Below, piece after piece: positions 24,610 through 32,784 of a stretch of DNA of 64,000 bases. The stretch's first letter is position 1. Each line of letters begins with the position of its first letter. The notes below the pieces were generated by a model. That model did no database searches. It saw only the letters and a list, made by a program, of their open reading frames with translations, and was not told where the DNA came from. The translations under genes were made by a program, and so were the position numbers. The stretch comes from an uncultured Lachnoclostridium sp. (GTDB taxonomy: Bacteria; Bacillota; Clostridia; Lachnospirales; Lachnospiraceae), in assembly GCA_905212635.1 (NCBI GenBank), contig CAJMFH010000005.1, forward strand, positions 1 to 64,000. Reading direction: 5' to 3'.

Positions 24610-24942
24610 TCACTCTTCGATTTCTATTTCATCAATCGCTTCAATCCGCAAAAGTTTCGTTACCTGCTTATTCTTTTTATCCGTATAACAGATCTTCATC
24701 CATTCATCATCTGCATCCAAAATCATGCAGGACAATTCTGTTTTTCCTGCGAAATTCAGAATAGCCTCCGACTTAATAGTACATTGTTCACCTACAAGAT
24801 CATCAATCAACTGCGACATATAATTATCTCCTTTCTGCTTTTTCTCCAATCGTTTTATTTTTGATTCCAGCCGCTTTACCTTTCCCGGATATGCTGAATA
24901 GCAAAGCAGCAAAACCAATGCTATAATTCCACAATATTCCAT
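24610..24942 (-). CDS. Small membrane-anchored protein with coiled coil and beta-rich domain
   Basis: 110 residues. One membrane helix at about 4-17 (GIIALVLLLCYSAY), a short Lys/Glu-rich coiled coil (about 21-38: KRLESKIKRLEKK), then about 70 residues of likely beta structure (CTIKSEAILNF, ELSCMILDADDEWMKICYT, LLRIEAIDEIEIEE) that read like an SH3/Lsm-type barrel. I know similar small proteins in Lachnospiraceae without a function. ATG at 24942 has AAAAGGAGA upstream. Confidence 0.7.
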   Translation of the reverse strand: MEYCGIIALVLLLCYSAYPGKVKRLESKIKRLEKKQKGDNYMSQLIDDLVGEQCTIKSEAILNFAGKTELSCMILDADDEWMKICYTDKKNKQVTKLLRIEAIDEIEIEE

Positions 24943-24973
24943 AGTTTTCTCCTTTTCTTCTCATAACCGAAAA

Positions 24974-25381
24974 TTATTTAAATCTGCTGTGCCCCCACCA
25001 CTCCGGTATTAATTCAATTAATCTCACCGTTTTTCTTGTTTCATAATCCATTAAAATCTCAATATCACCACTTTCTTTATCCAGTTGCATCATATATTCC
25101 CGGCATGCTCCACATGGTGCTCCCACACTGCCGTCTTCAACCACCGCAACCATTTTATCTATTTTACTTTCTCCATTTGTAATCATATTTGCAATCGCAT
25201 TTCTTTCTGCACACATTCCTAACGTGCTCGCGGTATCTATGCATACACCAACATATATATTTCCACTTTTCGTTAATATCGCTGCTGCAACGCCTCCTGC
25301 CTCAATGAACGGAGAAACCTCTCTTGCATTTTGAACCTCTCTTGCCCTATCATACATAATTTTCCAAATGTCTTTTTCCAT
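24974..25381 (-). CDS. Cytidine deaminase-like zinc deaminase
   Basis: 135 residues, length of homotetrameric cytidine or blasticidin-S deaminases. Zinc and catalytic residues are Cys57 and Glu59 (GMCAERNAIA) and Cys90/Cys93 (APCGACREYM). It would deaminate cytidine or a related base; the tail differs from standard Cdd, so nucleoside specificity is open. The start at 25381 has GAGGAAA upstream and lies 32 bases inside the 3' end of the preceding phosphoesterase gene. The ATG six codons further upstream lacks a site. Confidence 0.82.
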   Translation of the reverse strand: MEKDIWKIMYDRAREVQNAREVSPFIEAGGVAAAILTKSGNIYVGVCIDTASTLGMCAERNAIANMITNGESKIDKMVAVVEDGSVGAPCGACREYMMQLDKESGDIEILMDYETRKTVRLIELIPEWWGHSRFK

Positions 25382-26195
25382 ATTTTTCCTCGCTTTCAAC
25401 TACTGCATATACACCATAATGATCGCTTGCACATAGATCAATTTCGGAATACACTTTTGTTCCAAAAACATCACATTCAACTAATCTCGGAAATTCAACC
25501 GGATATGTATTTCTTAAAAATATACGATCAAATCTTTGATTTATTTCTATTGTATTTTCATGAAATCTTGGATTATTTTGAAAGTCTAACGTGCTTTTTA
25601 CTGTCACACCACTCGCCTGAGCCGATGCTAATGCCAAGTCATAGTAACATGGATTCGCCTCAATTTCGTACAACGAGCATTCTCCCTTCAGCATTCGAAA
25701 TACATTAGAATCGTTACCGCTATTAAAATCTCCCAAAATAAAAACATAATCACAATTTTTTTCAGCAAGTCCGGAAACGATTTTTGAAATATATTTTTCA
25801 CGCTTAATAACACTATCCCATGGCAGGTGCGTATTCACTATTCCCAATGTTTTCAAATTGTACTGAATGGCAGCATATTGTGCATTGACATCTGTCCAAT
25901 CTTCCTTTTCAATAATTGGATAGGTGCTAAGCACACAAATGCCCTCCTCATTATTTTCATAGTTAATAAAATAGCAACTCATCTCCAGTTTATCTGCAAG
26001 TTCATAAGCCATTGTTTTATCTTTTACCTCTTGTAAACATAAAATATCCGGTTTTATCTTTTGTATTTCCTTTACTATGCACTCGGCCCGAAAAGGCATA
26101 CCATCATCACTATTCCAAATATTATATGTCGCCAAACATAATCTTTTTTCACATTTCCTCACTATATATCCCCTCTCCTCCATAACCAATTCCAT
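25350..26195 (-). CDS. Endonuclease/exonuclease/phosphatase (EEP) superfamily protein
   Basis: 281 residues. EEP metal-dependent phosphoesterase: LATYNIWNSDD (Asn), ILCLQEVKD (catalytic Glu), GIVNTHLPW, FILGDFNSG (Asp/Asn) and CASDHYGVYA (final Asp-His). No signal peptide, so a cytosolic nuclease or phosphatase. The likely start is ATG at 26195, three codons before another ATG; it falls directly behind the stop of the PHP gene and lacks a strong Shine-Dalgarno, so it is probably coupled. Its 3' end overlaps the deaminase gene. Confidence 0.82.
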   Translation of the reverse strand: MELVMEERGYIVRKCEKRLCLATYNIWNSDDGMPFRAECIVKEIQKIKPDILCLQEVKDKTMAYELADKLEMSCYFINYENNEEGICVLSTYPIIEKEDWTDVNAQYAAIQYNLKTLGIVNTHLPWDSVIKREKYISKIVSGLAEKNCDYVFILGDFNSGNDSNVFRMLKGECSLYEIEANPCYYDLALASAQASGVTVKSTLDFQNNPRFHENTIEINQRFDRIFLRNTYPVEFPRLVECDVFGTKVYSEIDLCASDHYGVYAVVESEEKYGKRHLENYV

Positions 26196-26197
26196 TT

Positions 26198-26986
26198 CTA
26201 AGCATTTACAACACAAATTTCCAAGTCCCGAATTTTGTCGCCCACATCTTCCGGGCAATGAGCATCCGATGAAGTAATAATTTTCACATGATTTTTCTTC
26301 AATGCCCGAAGTAATTCGCGCTCCATTCCCAACGGAGAAGTTCCGGGACATCTTCTGGCTGCCCCGCTATTTTGATCTGCATACATATTACTATTTGAAA
26401 GCTCCTTTGCTAACCTTTTATAATAACCGGAAAGCGAAAAAGATGGTCTGTGTCCAAATAATTTTATGGCATCCGGGTGACCAATACCATCAAACAATTT
26501 ACTCTTTGCCAGCAATATAGAATCTTCAAAATAGGTGCGGTATATTTTATCTACATCCATTCCAATCCAGTGTTCCGGCTTATGGTCAAAGGCGAAATCA
26601 TCCACAAAATGAATGCTTCCTAACAAGAAATCAAAACCTTTGTTTTTTGTCATTTTTTCAATAAATGCCTCATGTTGTTTAAAATAACATATTTCAAGTC
26701 CAAACTTTATTGTAACCGGATATTTTTGATTTCTTACTTTTTCAATCAGTTCTAAATACTCTGGCAGCTTATGTTTACCGGCTTTTCTTTGAAACCACTC
26801 ATCCACAAACTTACTGTATGCACATACAGAACGGTACATTGGTCTAAATTCTTCAAATAGGTAGCAGTGTTCGAGCAAACGGATTTCATCCAGCTGCCTC
26901 TCCACTGCCTTGTCAACAAATTGTTCGATCCATTCTAGCGAGTAATCTCCCCGCTCAATATGAATATGACCATCTACCCTTCCCAT
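26198..26986 (-). CDS. PHP-domain phosphoesterase (histidinol-phosphatase HisJ-like)
   Basis: 262 residues. PHP metal-binding motifs: VDGHIHIERGDYS at the N-terminus, RLLEHCYLF, FGLEICYF, LGSIHFVDD, GIGHPDAI and ITSSDAHCPEDVG at the end. The closest named family is HisJ/HisK histidinol phosphatase, but no his genes are near and it sits between a Lar-like gene and an EEP phosphoesterase. It may therefore act on another phosphoester, such as a nucleotide. The start at 26986 follows the Lar stop by one base. Confidence 0.82.
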   Translation of the reverse strand: MGRVDGHIHIERGDYSLEWIEQFVDKAVERQLDEIRLLEHCYLFEEFRPMYRSVCAYSKFVDEWFQRKAGKHKLPEYLELIEKVRNQKYPVTIKFGLEICYFKQHEAFIEKMTKNKGFDFLLGSIHFVDDFAFDHKPEHWIGMDVDKIYRTYFEDSILLAKSKLFDGIGHPDAIKLFGHRPSFSLSGYYKRLAKELSNSNMYADQNSGAARRCPGTSPLGMERELLRALKKNHVKIITSSDAHCPEDVGDKIRDLEICVVNA

Positions 26987-26987
26987 A

Positions 26988-27212
26988 TCATTCTCCCGGA
27001 CTGCTGGAAATCACCTTGCCGGTATTCCAAAGTGTAACTGCCTTTTTCGCAGCCTCCAGCCGCTCTTCCTCGGAGTGAAAATCAATCGTCACCGAATGAC
27101 ATCCACACTCCAGACACATAACATAATAACCACAGCCACATTCCTCTTCCAACAATGCGCCGCCTTCACACAGCGGGCAGTCACTGATTTGTAACATTTC
27201 TTCGATATTCAT
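26988..27212 (-). CDS. Small zinc-ribbon protein, Lar (restriction alleviation)-like
   Basis: 74 residues. CPLCEGG near the N-terminus and CGCGYYVMCLECGC form a zinc ribbon, ending in AVTLWNTGK, the W-N pattern of Lar-family proteins. The E. coli Rac-prophage Lar modulates type I restriction; most homologues are of unknown role and phage-linked. It is the first gene of the Lar-PHP-EEP-deaminase run. AAAGGAAAAAG lies upstream. Confidence 0.65.
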   Translation of the reverse strand: MNIEEMLQISDCPLCEGGALLEEECGCGYYVMCLECGCHSVTIDFHSEEERLEAAKKAVTLWNTGKVISSSPGE

Positions 27213-27627
27213 AATTCTTTTTCCTTTCTTTTTGACCTAATTTAATTTTTCAAGTGATTAGACCAACAAATTTATACTACTCTTTTGACCCACATGACTC
27301 TTTCCTGTTTTGAGTCATACGTTTTACATCTTGTATTTGACCTGAAAAGCCAGTATCCTTTGCTAGACCAAACTCTTACAAGTTGCTTTATGGTCCACCT
27401 TTAAAAAACTCTTTTTAGACCAAAAACAAGTTCTTTTTTCCTTGACCTAAAACGAATTTTCCATTTTTCAAGTCAAATTTCGCTCCAATAAATGATTTCG
27501 CCCCTGACCCCGCAATACTCCCCGTAATACCTCGCATCAAGCCATCAATACTCCACATCAGCCATCAAAAGTCCGAAGCCCCACATGTCCCAGTCCCGCA
27601 AACTCACAGCCTCCCAAAACCATCACA

Positions 27628-27647
27628 GGGCGCTGCACGCAGCGCCC
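27628..27647. other. Perfect GC-rich 8-bp hairpin
   Basis: GGGCGCTG (27628-27635) pairs with CAGCGCCC (27640-27647), 4-base loop. Neither side has a T-run. It lies 67 bases past the end of the long polymer operon and may protect or end its transcript. Confidence 0.5.
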
Positions 27648-27664
27648 CATTCCTGCTATTATTT

Positions 27665-27711
27665 GTAACTATTCAGGCTCCCATTTCCATACATTCATCC
27701 TGAATAGTTAC
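27665..27711 (-). terminator. Perfect 13-bp inverted repeat at the end of the polymer locus
   Basis: GTAACTATTCAGG (27665-27677) is matched exactly by CCTGAATAGTTAC (27699-27711), 21-base loop, starting 2 bases after the tagF-like stop on the minus strand. What follows is A/T-rich without a clean U-tract (AAATAATAG), so it may be a weak terminator or a small mobile repeat. Confidence 0.55.
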
Positions 27712-27713
27712 CA

Positions 27714-29771
27714 TTATTTTATAAACTCATCCAGATCCACGCGGTCAAACACTTCCAATGCGCCCCCTCGGGTGGCGTTGAAAATCTTGACATGGTGTTT
27801 GATGGCATGCTCTTTTAAAAGCGTGTACGCATTCAGCGAACCATCGAGAAAATATTTCTCGTAATCGTCACTCTGGATACCAAGACGGCGCATACGATCT
27901 ACGATCTTTTTGGCATCACGCTGTTTCAATTTGTCGTCCGTATAACCATTGATAAAATGCGTATTTCCGGTAAAGGTCGAGGTGCAGTCGCAGCCGATCA
28001 GATAAATCTCGGAAAATCCCATGTAAACCGCCATCTCGATCATCAATGACATCACCGTCGAACCGGACGGGATATAGTATGCCAGCGGAGAACGTTTTAC
28101 TTTGTACTTATCTTTTGCGATATTGTACAAAATAACCGGATTTTTCGGCTTCTCACGAAAAATGTTATACGTCGTGATATTGGTAAATAATGGAATATTT
28201 CCAATTGCTTCGTTGATCTCCTCACTCTGGAATTTCGCACAGATGCGGTCGATCAGGAAATAATAATCCGGACGCCAGGTCGTCTGGTCAAATGCCTTTG
28301 TCACAAGATTACATCCAAACGTGATCTCGCCGTTTTTCTGGAGTCCTTCGAGATCCGAAAGACGCATACTCGGCCCGTTTCCAACGAGAAAACAACGCTG
28401 TCCCTTGTGCTTATTTTTATAAGAATACAATAATTTACTGTTTGCTGTCCGGCAAAGTCCCATACAACGGAGCATACCGGAAAAGGCAATATAGCCGTCA
28501 CGAAAGCTCTTCCGGATGACATTCTTCGTATGGATGACCCATTTATAAAAGCGGAATGCCGGCCCAAGATCCGTCTTAATCGTCTTTTCAATAACACGGC
28601 GTGCCGCATGAGCATCGTCAAGGTAATTGAACTTTTCCGTAAAGGCTTTGTATTTCTCATCGTATGTGAAGTTGGCAAACTGGTCTAAAATTGCCTTCAC
28701 AAGGTCATCCTGTGTCTTTACAATCGGCCCCGGCAACTCGTTGATATCAAAATAAAAATCGCGGATTTCGCCCTGATATTCGTCGAGATCATACATATAA
28801 AATACCATCGGACGCTTCAAGTCGCCATAATCAAACATCGTCGAAGAATAGTCCGTAATCATAAGATCACTGATGATGTACAGATCATTGACATCATCGA
28901 CCAGCGTTACATCGATCACGCCCGGCACATCATTTGCCACGTCTTTAAATCCAATTTGATGGTGGGCGCGGAACAAAAGGACATATTCGTCGCCAAGCTG
29001 CTGCATCAGTTTGTTAAAATCAAGTTCTGTATTGTACTGGAATCCTTCGCCCTTTTTAAACTGGTTATCGCGCCAGGTTGGCGTGTACAGGATCACTTTC
29101 TTTCCTTCCGGTACACCGATCTCTTCCTTGATGCGTTTGACATCCTCTTCCGTAAATTTAAAGAGTGCATCGTTTCTCGGATAACCGGTTTCCAAAATGA
29201 TATCTTCTTTATGGCTCTTATCAAGACGGAACGAAGAAATCATCTTTTCGCTGTAAAAACGGGATGGCGAGATGAGATAATCCATCTTGCGTCCCTTGAT
29301 ATAATATTTTTTGTGCATTTCTGCCAGAGACTGTCTTGGATCCACTTCAAACTGGATATCATTTCCCAGACGTTTTAACGGCGTTCCGTGCCAGGTTTCA
29401 ACATACACCTGATGCGGACGCGGAATCAGATAGTTCGGCAGTGCTACATTATTAAACCAGTATTTTGCTTTTGCATAAAGGATAAATGCCGAGCGGGAAT
29501 CCTTTTTTACGACACGGGTATGACGGCGCACCTTCAGATCCGCATGAGCTTCCACATCATTGACGATCCATACAAACCGGAAATCGCGGTATCTCTCATC
29601 TTCCATCAGTTCCTCATAGATGGCACGGAGATTTCCCCCGCATCGTTTACCGCTGAATGCCTCAAAGACAATCAAATGTTCATTCAAGATAGGATGGGTC
29701 AGACACTGCCACCAAAATTTCAATCGTTTCTTCAAAAACCGCTTATTTTTATTCGAAAGTAAGCCACTCAT
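27714..29771 (-). CDS. TagF-like polyol-phosphate transferase fused to a Maf/GT42-like domain (paralogue)
   Basis: 685 residues, same architecture as 4198-6291. Residues about 20-390: Glyphos_transf domain with ETWHGTPLKRLG, TPTWRDNQF and ITDYSSTMFDYG. Residues about 450-685: FLVGNGPSMR (GNGPS about 463), FGCNLV, TTWRPDYYF, MGFSEIYLIGCDC, NTHF and IKIFNATRGGALE. As the last gene of the locus, directly after tarJ and tarI, its TagF domain probably adds ribitol phosphate from CDP-ribitol. The second domain may add a CMP-activated acidic sugar made by the operon at 4.2-9.2 kb (inference). GGAGG precedes the ATG. Confidence 0.85.
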   Translation of the reverse strand: MSGLLSNKNKRFLKKRLKFWWQCLTHPILNEHLIVFEAFSGKRCGGNLRAIYEELMEDERYRDFRFVWIVNDVEAHADLKVRRHTRVVKKDSRSAFILYAKAKYWFNNVALPNYLIPRPHQVYVETWHGTPLKRLGNDIQFEVDPRQSLAEMHKKYYIKGRKMDYLISPSRFYSEKMISSFRLDKSHKEDIILETGYPRNDALFKFTEEDVKRIKEEIGVPEGKKVILYTPTWRDNQFKKGEGFQYNTELDFNKLMQQLGDEYVLLFRAHHQIGFKDVANDVPGVIDVTLVDDVNDLYIISDLMITDYSSTMFDYGDLKRPMVFYMYDLDEYQGEIRDFYFDINELPGPIVKTQDDLVKAILDQFANFTYDEKYKAFTEKFNYLDDAHAARRVIEKTIKTDLGPAFRFYKWVIHTKNVIRKSFRDGYIAFSGMLRCMGLCRTANSKLLYSYKNKHKGQRCFLVGNGPSMRLSDLEGLQKNGEITFGCNLVTKAFDQTTWRPDYYFLIDRICAKFQSEEINEAIGNIPLFTNITTYNIFREKPKNPVILYNIAKDKYKVKRSPLAYYIPSGSTVMSLMIEMAVYMGFSEIYLIGCDCTSTFTGNTHFINGYTDDKLKQRDAKKIVDRMRRLGIQSDDYEKYFLDGSLNAYTLLKEHAIKHHVKIFNATRGGALEVFDRVDLDEFIK

Positions 29772-29784
29772 AAATATCCTCCAA

Positions 29785-30807
29785 TTAACTCCATATCATA
29801 ATGGTTTTTCCAAATTCTTTGTGTATATCTGCTTCAAAGGCTTTCCGCATATCATCGATCGAACGTATTTTAAATACACCGCCCACGATATTTTGCAGAT
29901 ATTCCGGAATGTCCGGGTTGGATTGATACAACTCAATCGTTTTCATAAAATCTTCTCTGCCACTCCGGCTGCTGCCAAACATGCGAAGACCTTTTTCAAG
30001 AATCATACGTGTGTTGATCGAAACCGGATTTTCCGACACTCCCAAAATGGCAATCGTGCCCTCCGGGCGTATATAGTCAATGATCTGATTGATGGCTTTG
30101 GGCGAACCCTCGCCGCCGACGCATTCAATCGCATGATCGATCTGTAACCCTTCCGGAATCCGGGAAACCACATACGTCTCATCTGCAAAGGTAAAATCTG
30201 ACAATTTATCACGATTTACACCAAAGATACATAATTTCGTATCTGGAAACATCGCCTTAAAAAATACGGCAGTGATATAACCCAAATTTCCATCTCCCCA
30301 GATACCGACACATTCCCGCCGCTTATGAGCAATCTTGTCAAACCGGCTGAGGGCATGTACACTGACCGATACGATCTCAGTAAATGCTGCCACAAGTGGA
30401 TTGATATTTTCAGGGAGGCGGACAAGCCGGTCTCTGCGGATATCCACGACATCCTGCATAAATCCGTCAAAACCGCTGGCACGGAATTTAGAATCTCTTC
30501 GATAATTTTCTGCAATGATCGGATCTTCACTCATTGGTGTATTCGGGATCATTACCACTTTTTCGCCTGCCTGAAATTCCCCTTCCGGATCATAGACAAC
30601 CTGTCCGATTCCCTCATGGATCAGTGCCATCGGCAATTTCTGGCGCAGAACATCTTCCGCACGTTTTCCCTGATAATATCTCTGATCGGCATTACAGATT
30701 GACAAATACGTTGGTCTGACGATCACATTGCCGCTTGTCAGGTCAATATCCGTAAATTCTACTTCAAATCGCCTGGGTGCCACCAGACGGTAAACTGCGT
30801 TCAGCAT
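29785..30807 (-). CDS. tarJ: Ribulose-5-phosphate reductase (CDP-ribitol pathway)
   Basis: 340 residues, zinc-dependent medium-chain dehydrogenase. It reduces D-ribulose 5-phosphate to ribitol 5-phosphate with NADPH for CDP-ribitol. Segments: SICNADQRYY (catalytic Cys region), ALIHEGIGQVV, the nucleotide-binding IWGDGNLGYITA and a C-terminus rich in TarJ-type conservation (GSSRSGREDF). The assignment to TarJ rests mainly on the adjacent TarI gene, 9 bases upstream. Both genes together with TagF-like enzymes form the standard poly(ribitol phosphate) set. Confidence 0.88.
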   Translation of the reverse strand: MLNAVYRLVAPRRFEVEFTDIDLTSGNVIVRPTYLSICNADQRYYQGKRAEDVLRQKLPMALIHEGIGQVVYDPEGEFQAGEKVVMIPNTPMSEDPIIAENYRRDSKFRASGFDGFMQDVVDIRRDRLVRLPENINPLVAAFTEIVSVSVHALSRFDKIAHKRRECVGIWGDGNLGYITAVFFKAMFPDTKLCIFGVNRDKLSDFTFADETYVVSRIPEGLQIDHAIECVGGEGSPKAINQIIDYIRPEGTIAILGVSENPVSINTRMILEKGLRMFGSSRSGREDFMKTIELYQSNPDIPEYLQNIVGGVFKIRSIDDMRKAFEADIHKEFGKTIMIWS

Positions 30808-30816
30808 AGTCTAATT

Positions 30817-31539
30817 TCATCCTTCCGCTTTGTTTTCTTCCCCTTTGATCAGAGCCTCTGCCACACGCAGATCATAAGGATACGTAATCTTGATATTAAA
30901 TACTTCCCCGTCTACGATATGAACTTTTTCGCCTTTCATAACAAAAATCTTTGCCGCATCTGTCAGAAGTTCTTTTTCTTTCGGGCTGAGCGCCTGATAC
31001 AATTCGCGGAGTTTCAATGCCTTAAATGTCTGCGGGGTCTGCCCCTGATACATTTTGCGGCGCTCCGGAATATCACTGATCACCACATTGTCCTCGCTGC
31101 ACACGATCGTATCGGTCGCTGCCACCGCGGTATCGCAGGCACCGTATTCTTTCGCATAGCGGATATTTTCCTCTAAGATCCGCTGCGTCACAAAAGGACG
31201 TACTGAGTCATGTGTGACAATGATCGTATCTTCATTGAGGTTGCCCTCTTTTTCGATGTAAGCAATCGAGTTCATAATCGTCTCATTTCGCGTCTCTCCG
31301 CCTTCCAGAACCACAATTCTCTCGGTGTCTTTCATATATTTACGAACGAGGTTCTTTGTGTGCGAGATCCATTCGGTCGGACACAATACGAGAACCTTTT
31401 CAAATTCACTCTGCATGTAAAATTTTTCCAGTGTGTGGATCAAAATGGGTTTGTCTCCTACCAGCAGATACTGTTTTGGTTTTCCGACATTTCCCATCCG
31501 GCTTCCTACACCACCGGCAAGCACTACTCCATAAATCAT
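30817..31539 (-). CDS. tarI: D-ribitol-5-phosphate cytidylyltransferase
   Basis: 240 residues, IspD-like nucleotidyltransferase. VLAGGVGSRMGNVGKPKQY is the CTP-binding loop, with THDSVRPFV, IPERRKMYQGQTPQTF and the C-terminal NIKITYPYDL. The same fold makes CDP-methylerythritol (IspD); linkage to tarJ and to the CDP-alcohol transferases supports TarI. The start at 31539 has GGAGGAAATT upstream; an ATG 4 codons earlier overlaps that site. Confidence 0.9.
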   Translation of the reverse strand: MIYGVVLAGGVGSRMGNVGKPKQYLLVGDKPILIHTLEKFYMQSEFEKVLVLCPTEWISHTKNLVRKYMKDTERIVVLEGGETRNETIMNSIAYIEKEGNLNEDTIIVTHDSVRPFVTQRILEENIRYAKEYGACDTAVAATDTIVCSEDNVVISDIPERRKMYQGQTPQTFKALKLRELYQALSPKEKELLTDAAKIFVMKGEKVHIVDGEVFNIKITYPYDLRVAEALIKGEENKAEG

Positions 31540-31587
31540 AATTTCCTCCATTCCACCAGAATAACAAGTACAAATTTTCTGATGTAT

Positions 31588-32784
31588 TTACTGTTGTAAT
31601 CCTGTCTCTATTTTAATGCTTTTTCGTCCAAATGTAAAGAACTGCTTTAACCGTGTTTTCTTTTGCAGCGGTGCCGCGAATAAAATCCGCTTTTCCGTAC
31701 GAAGCATATAGTTTTCCAAAAAAGCATAATCGTCTTTTGTGTCCGGTATCATCTTTACCTTTTCGTCAAATGCCATCCGCACTCTGGCGCGGTATAATTC
31801 ATGATAACGATACATAAAACGCATTCCAACCGGTTTTCCGGCTATCGGAATCTCTGCTTCAAACCATTTTCTCGTATGTTTTTTTTCACCGAGATAATAT
31901 ACCTCTTTCTCTGTCACGGAAAACGCAATTTCTTTATTCCGGTTATCCATCGCATAATAAACGATTTTCTCATCTTCTGCCGGCTGGATCACTTCACCGC
32001 TCACAACCAGTTTCTTCTTGTGGCAGCGAATCGAACGGATTACATACGGCATTTCCTTTAACGACGTAACCGTAAGATTGTGATAACGCAGTTTTCCGCT
32101 CCGATAGACAAAATCCGGCAGAACCTCTTTTTGCTTTTTCGCTTCCAATAACCAAATTTTTACATCATCCGGAATCTGCTCACAGCCACACAGGATATCA
32201 TCCTCAATTTCTTCCAAAATAGAGATGAAATCCCGTTTTAAATTTTCACTCATCGAATCTTTTTCCGTAAATCCGGCATGATACAGATTCTGTACCACAA
32301 GGTGCTGAAAAAACGTAAGAACTTCTCCCTGCTTTTTGTGCAGGCGTTTCCATATGTTTTTATACGTAACAATAGAAACCGGATATTCACCTGCTTCCTT
32401 CCAGGTGCGGGTGCGGTTCGTATCTACTGCGACATCTTCCTCCGCCCTCTCATAGACAGCAAATTTTTCTGCCGTCTCGTACATCCGGCAGAGAAGAGCA
32501 AACTCTCCCTCGCTCTCTTTTTTCCGTATCAAGGCAGCAAAATCCGGGCGTACCAACAGACGGGACGCATCGATCGTTCCCACATTATAATGCTCCCTGA
32601 CATATGCCATATGCTGTTTTCCCTCCACCGGTTCGTCAGAAATTACCACCATCATCACATCCGGTTTCAGCGCCGCAAGAAAAGCATTCAATCGTTTCTC
32701 CTCTCTCTTTGAGAGGACAAGCGCATCTTCCCCCGGCACATATTCTTTTGTCAATTCTTTCCAAAAAACAAATGAATGTCTCAA
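31588..32784 (-). CDS. Orphan protein resembling the middle region of GT2-TagF fusions
   Basis: 398 residues, soluble. No known catalytic motif. From about residue 60 it runs parallel to residues about 180-430 of the upstream GT2-TagF protein: the helical VVQNLYHAGFTEKDSMSENL matches YLILYDFQWRLRDDLNGVLT in position and kind, and a beta-rich part follows. It lacks both the nucleotide-binding/DxD half of the GT-A fold and the TagF domain. It may be an accessory or a decayed transferase. The start is TTG at 32784, 5-6 bases after AAGGAGA and overlapping the TGA of the preceding gene by 4 bases. Confidence 0.6.
   Translation of the reverse strand: MRHSFVFWKELTKEYVPGEDALVLSKREEKRLNAFLAALKPDVMMVVISDEPVEGKQHMAYVREHYNVGTIDASRLLVRPDFAALIRKKESEGEFALLCRMYETAEKFAVYERAEEDVAVDTNRTRTWKEAGEYPVSIVTYKNIWKRLHKKQGEVLTFFQHLVVQNLYHAGFTEKDSMSENLKRDFISILEEIEDDILCGCEQIPDDVKIWLLEAKKQKEVLPDFVYRSGKLRYHNLTVTSLKEMPYVIRSIRCHKKKLVVSGEVIQPAEDEKIVYYAMDNRNKEIAFSVTEKEVYYLGEKKHTRKWFEAEIPIAGKPVGMRFMYRYHELYRARVRMAFDEKVKMIPDTKDDYAFLENYMLRTEKRILFAAPLQKKTRLKQFFTFGRKSIKIETGLQQ

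Larger units (their letters stand above)
27213..27713. repeat. 501-bp gene-free gap with degenerate ACTTG/GGTC repeats
   Basis: No credible gene. Read on the minus strand, 27225-27490 holds four degenerate copies of ACTTG, a gap of 4-22 bases, then GGTC(A/T)A. The two outer copies are most alike, both beginning ACTTGAAAAAT and ending TTAGGTCAA. Additional GGTC or GGACC words and a GACTC/GAGTC pair lie between. From about 27485 to 27620 the plus strand is C-rich and G-poor with short repeats (CAATACTCC twice, GCCATCAA twice), perhaps a decayed gene. Two hairpins close the gap at its right end. Confidence 0.6.

Noticed and set aside
27485..27620. Open frame on the minus strand in the C-rich part of the gap
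   Set aside because: In-frame stops interrupt it, there is no ribosome binding site, and short repeats explain its composition.
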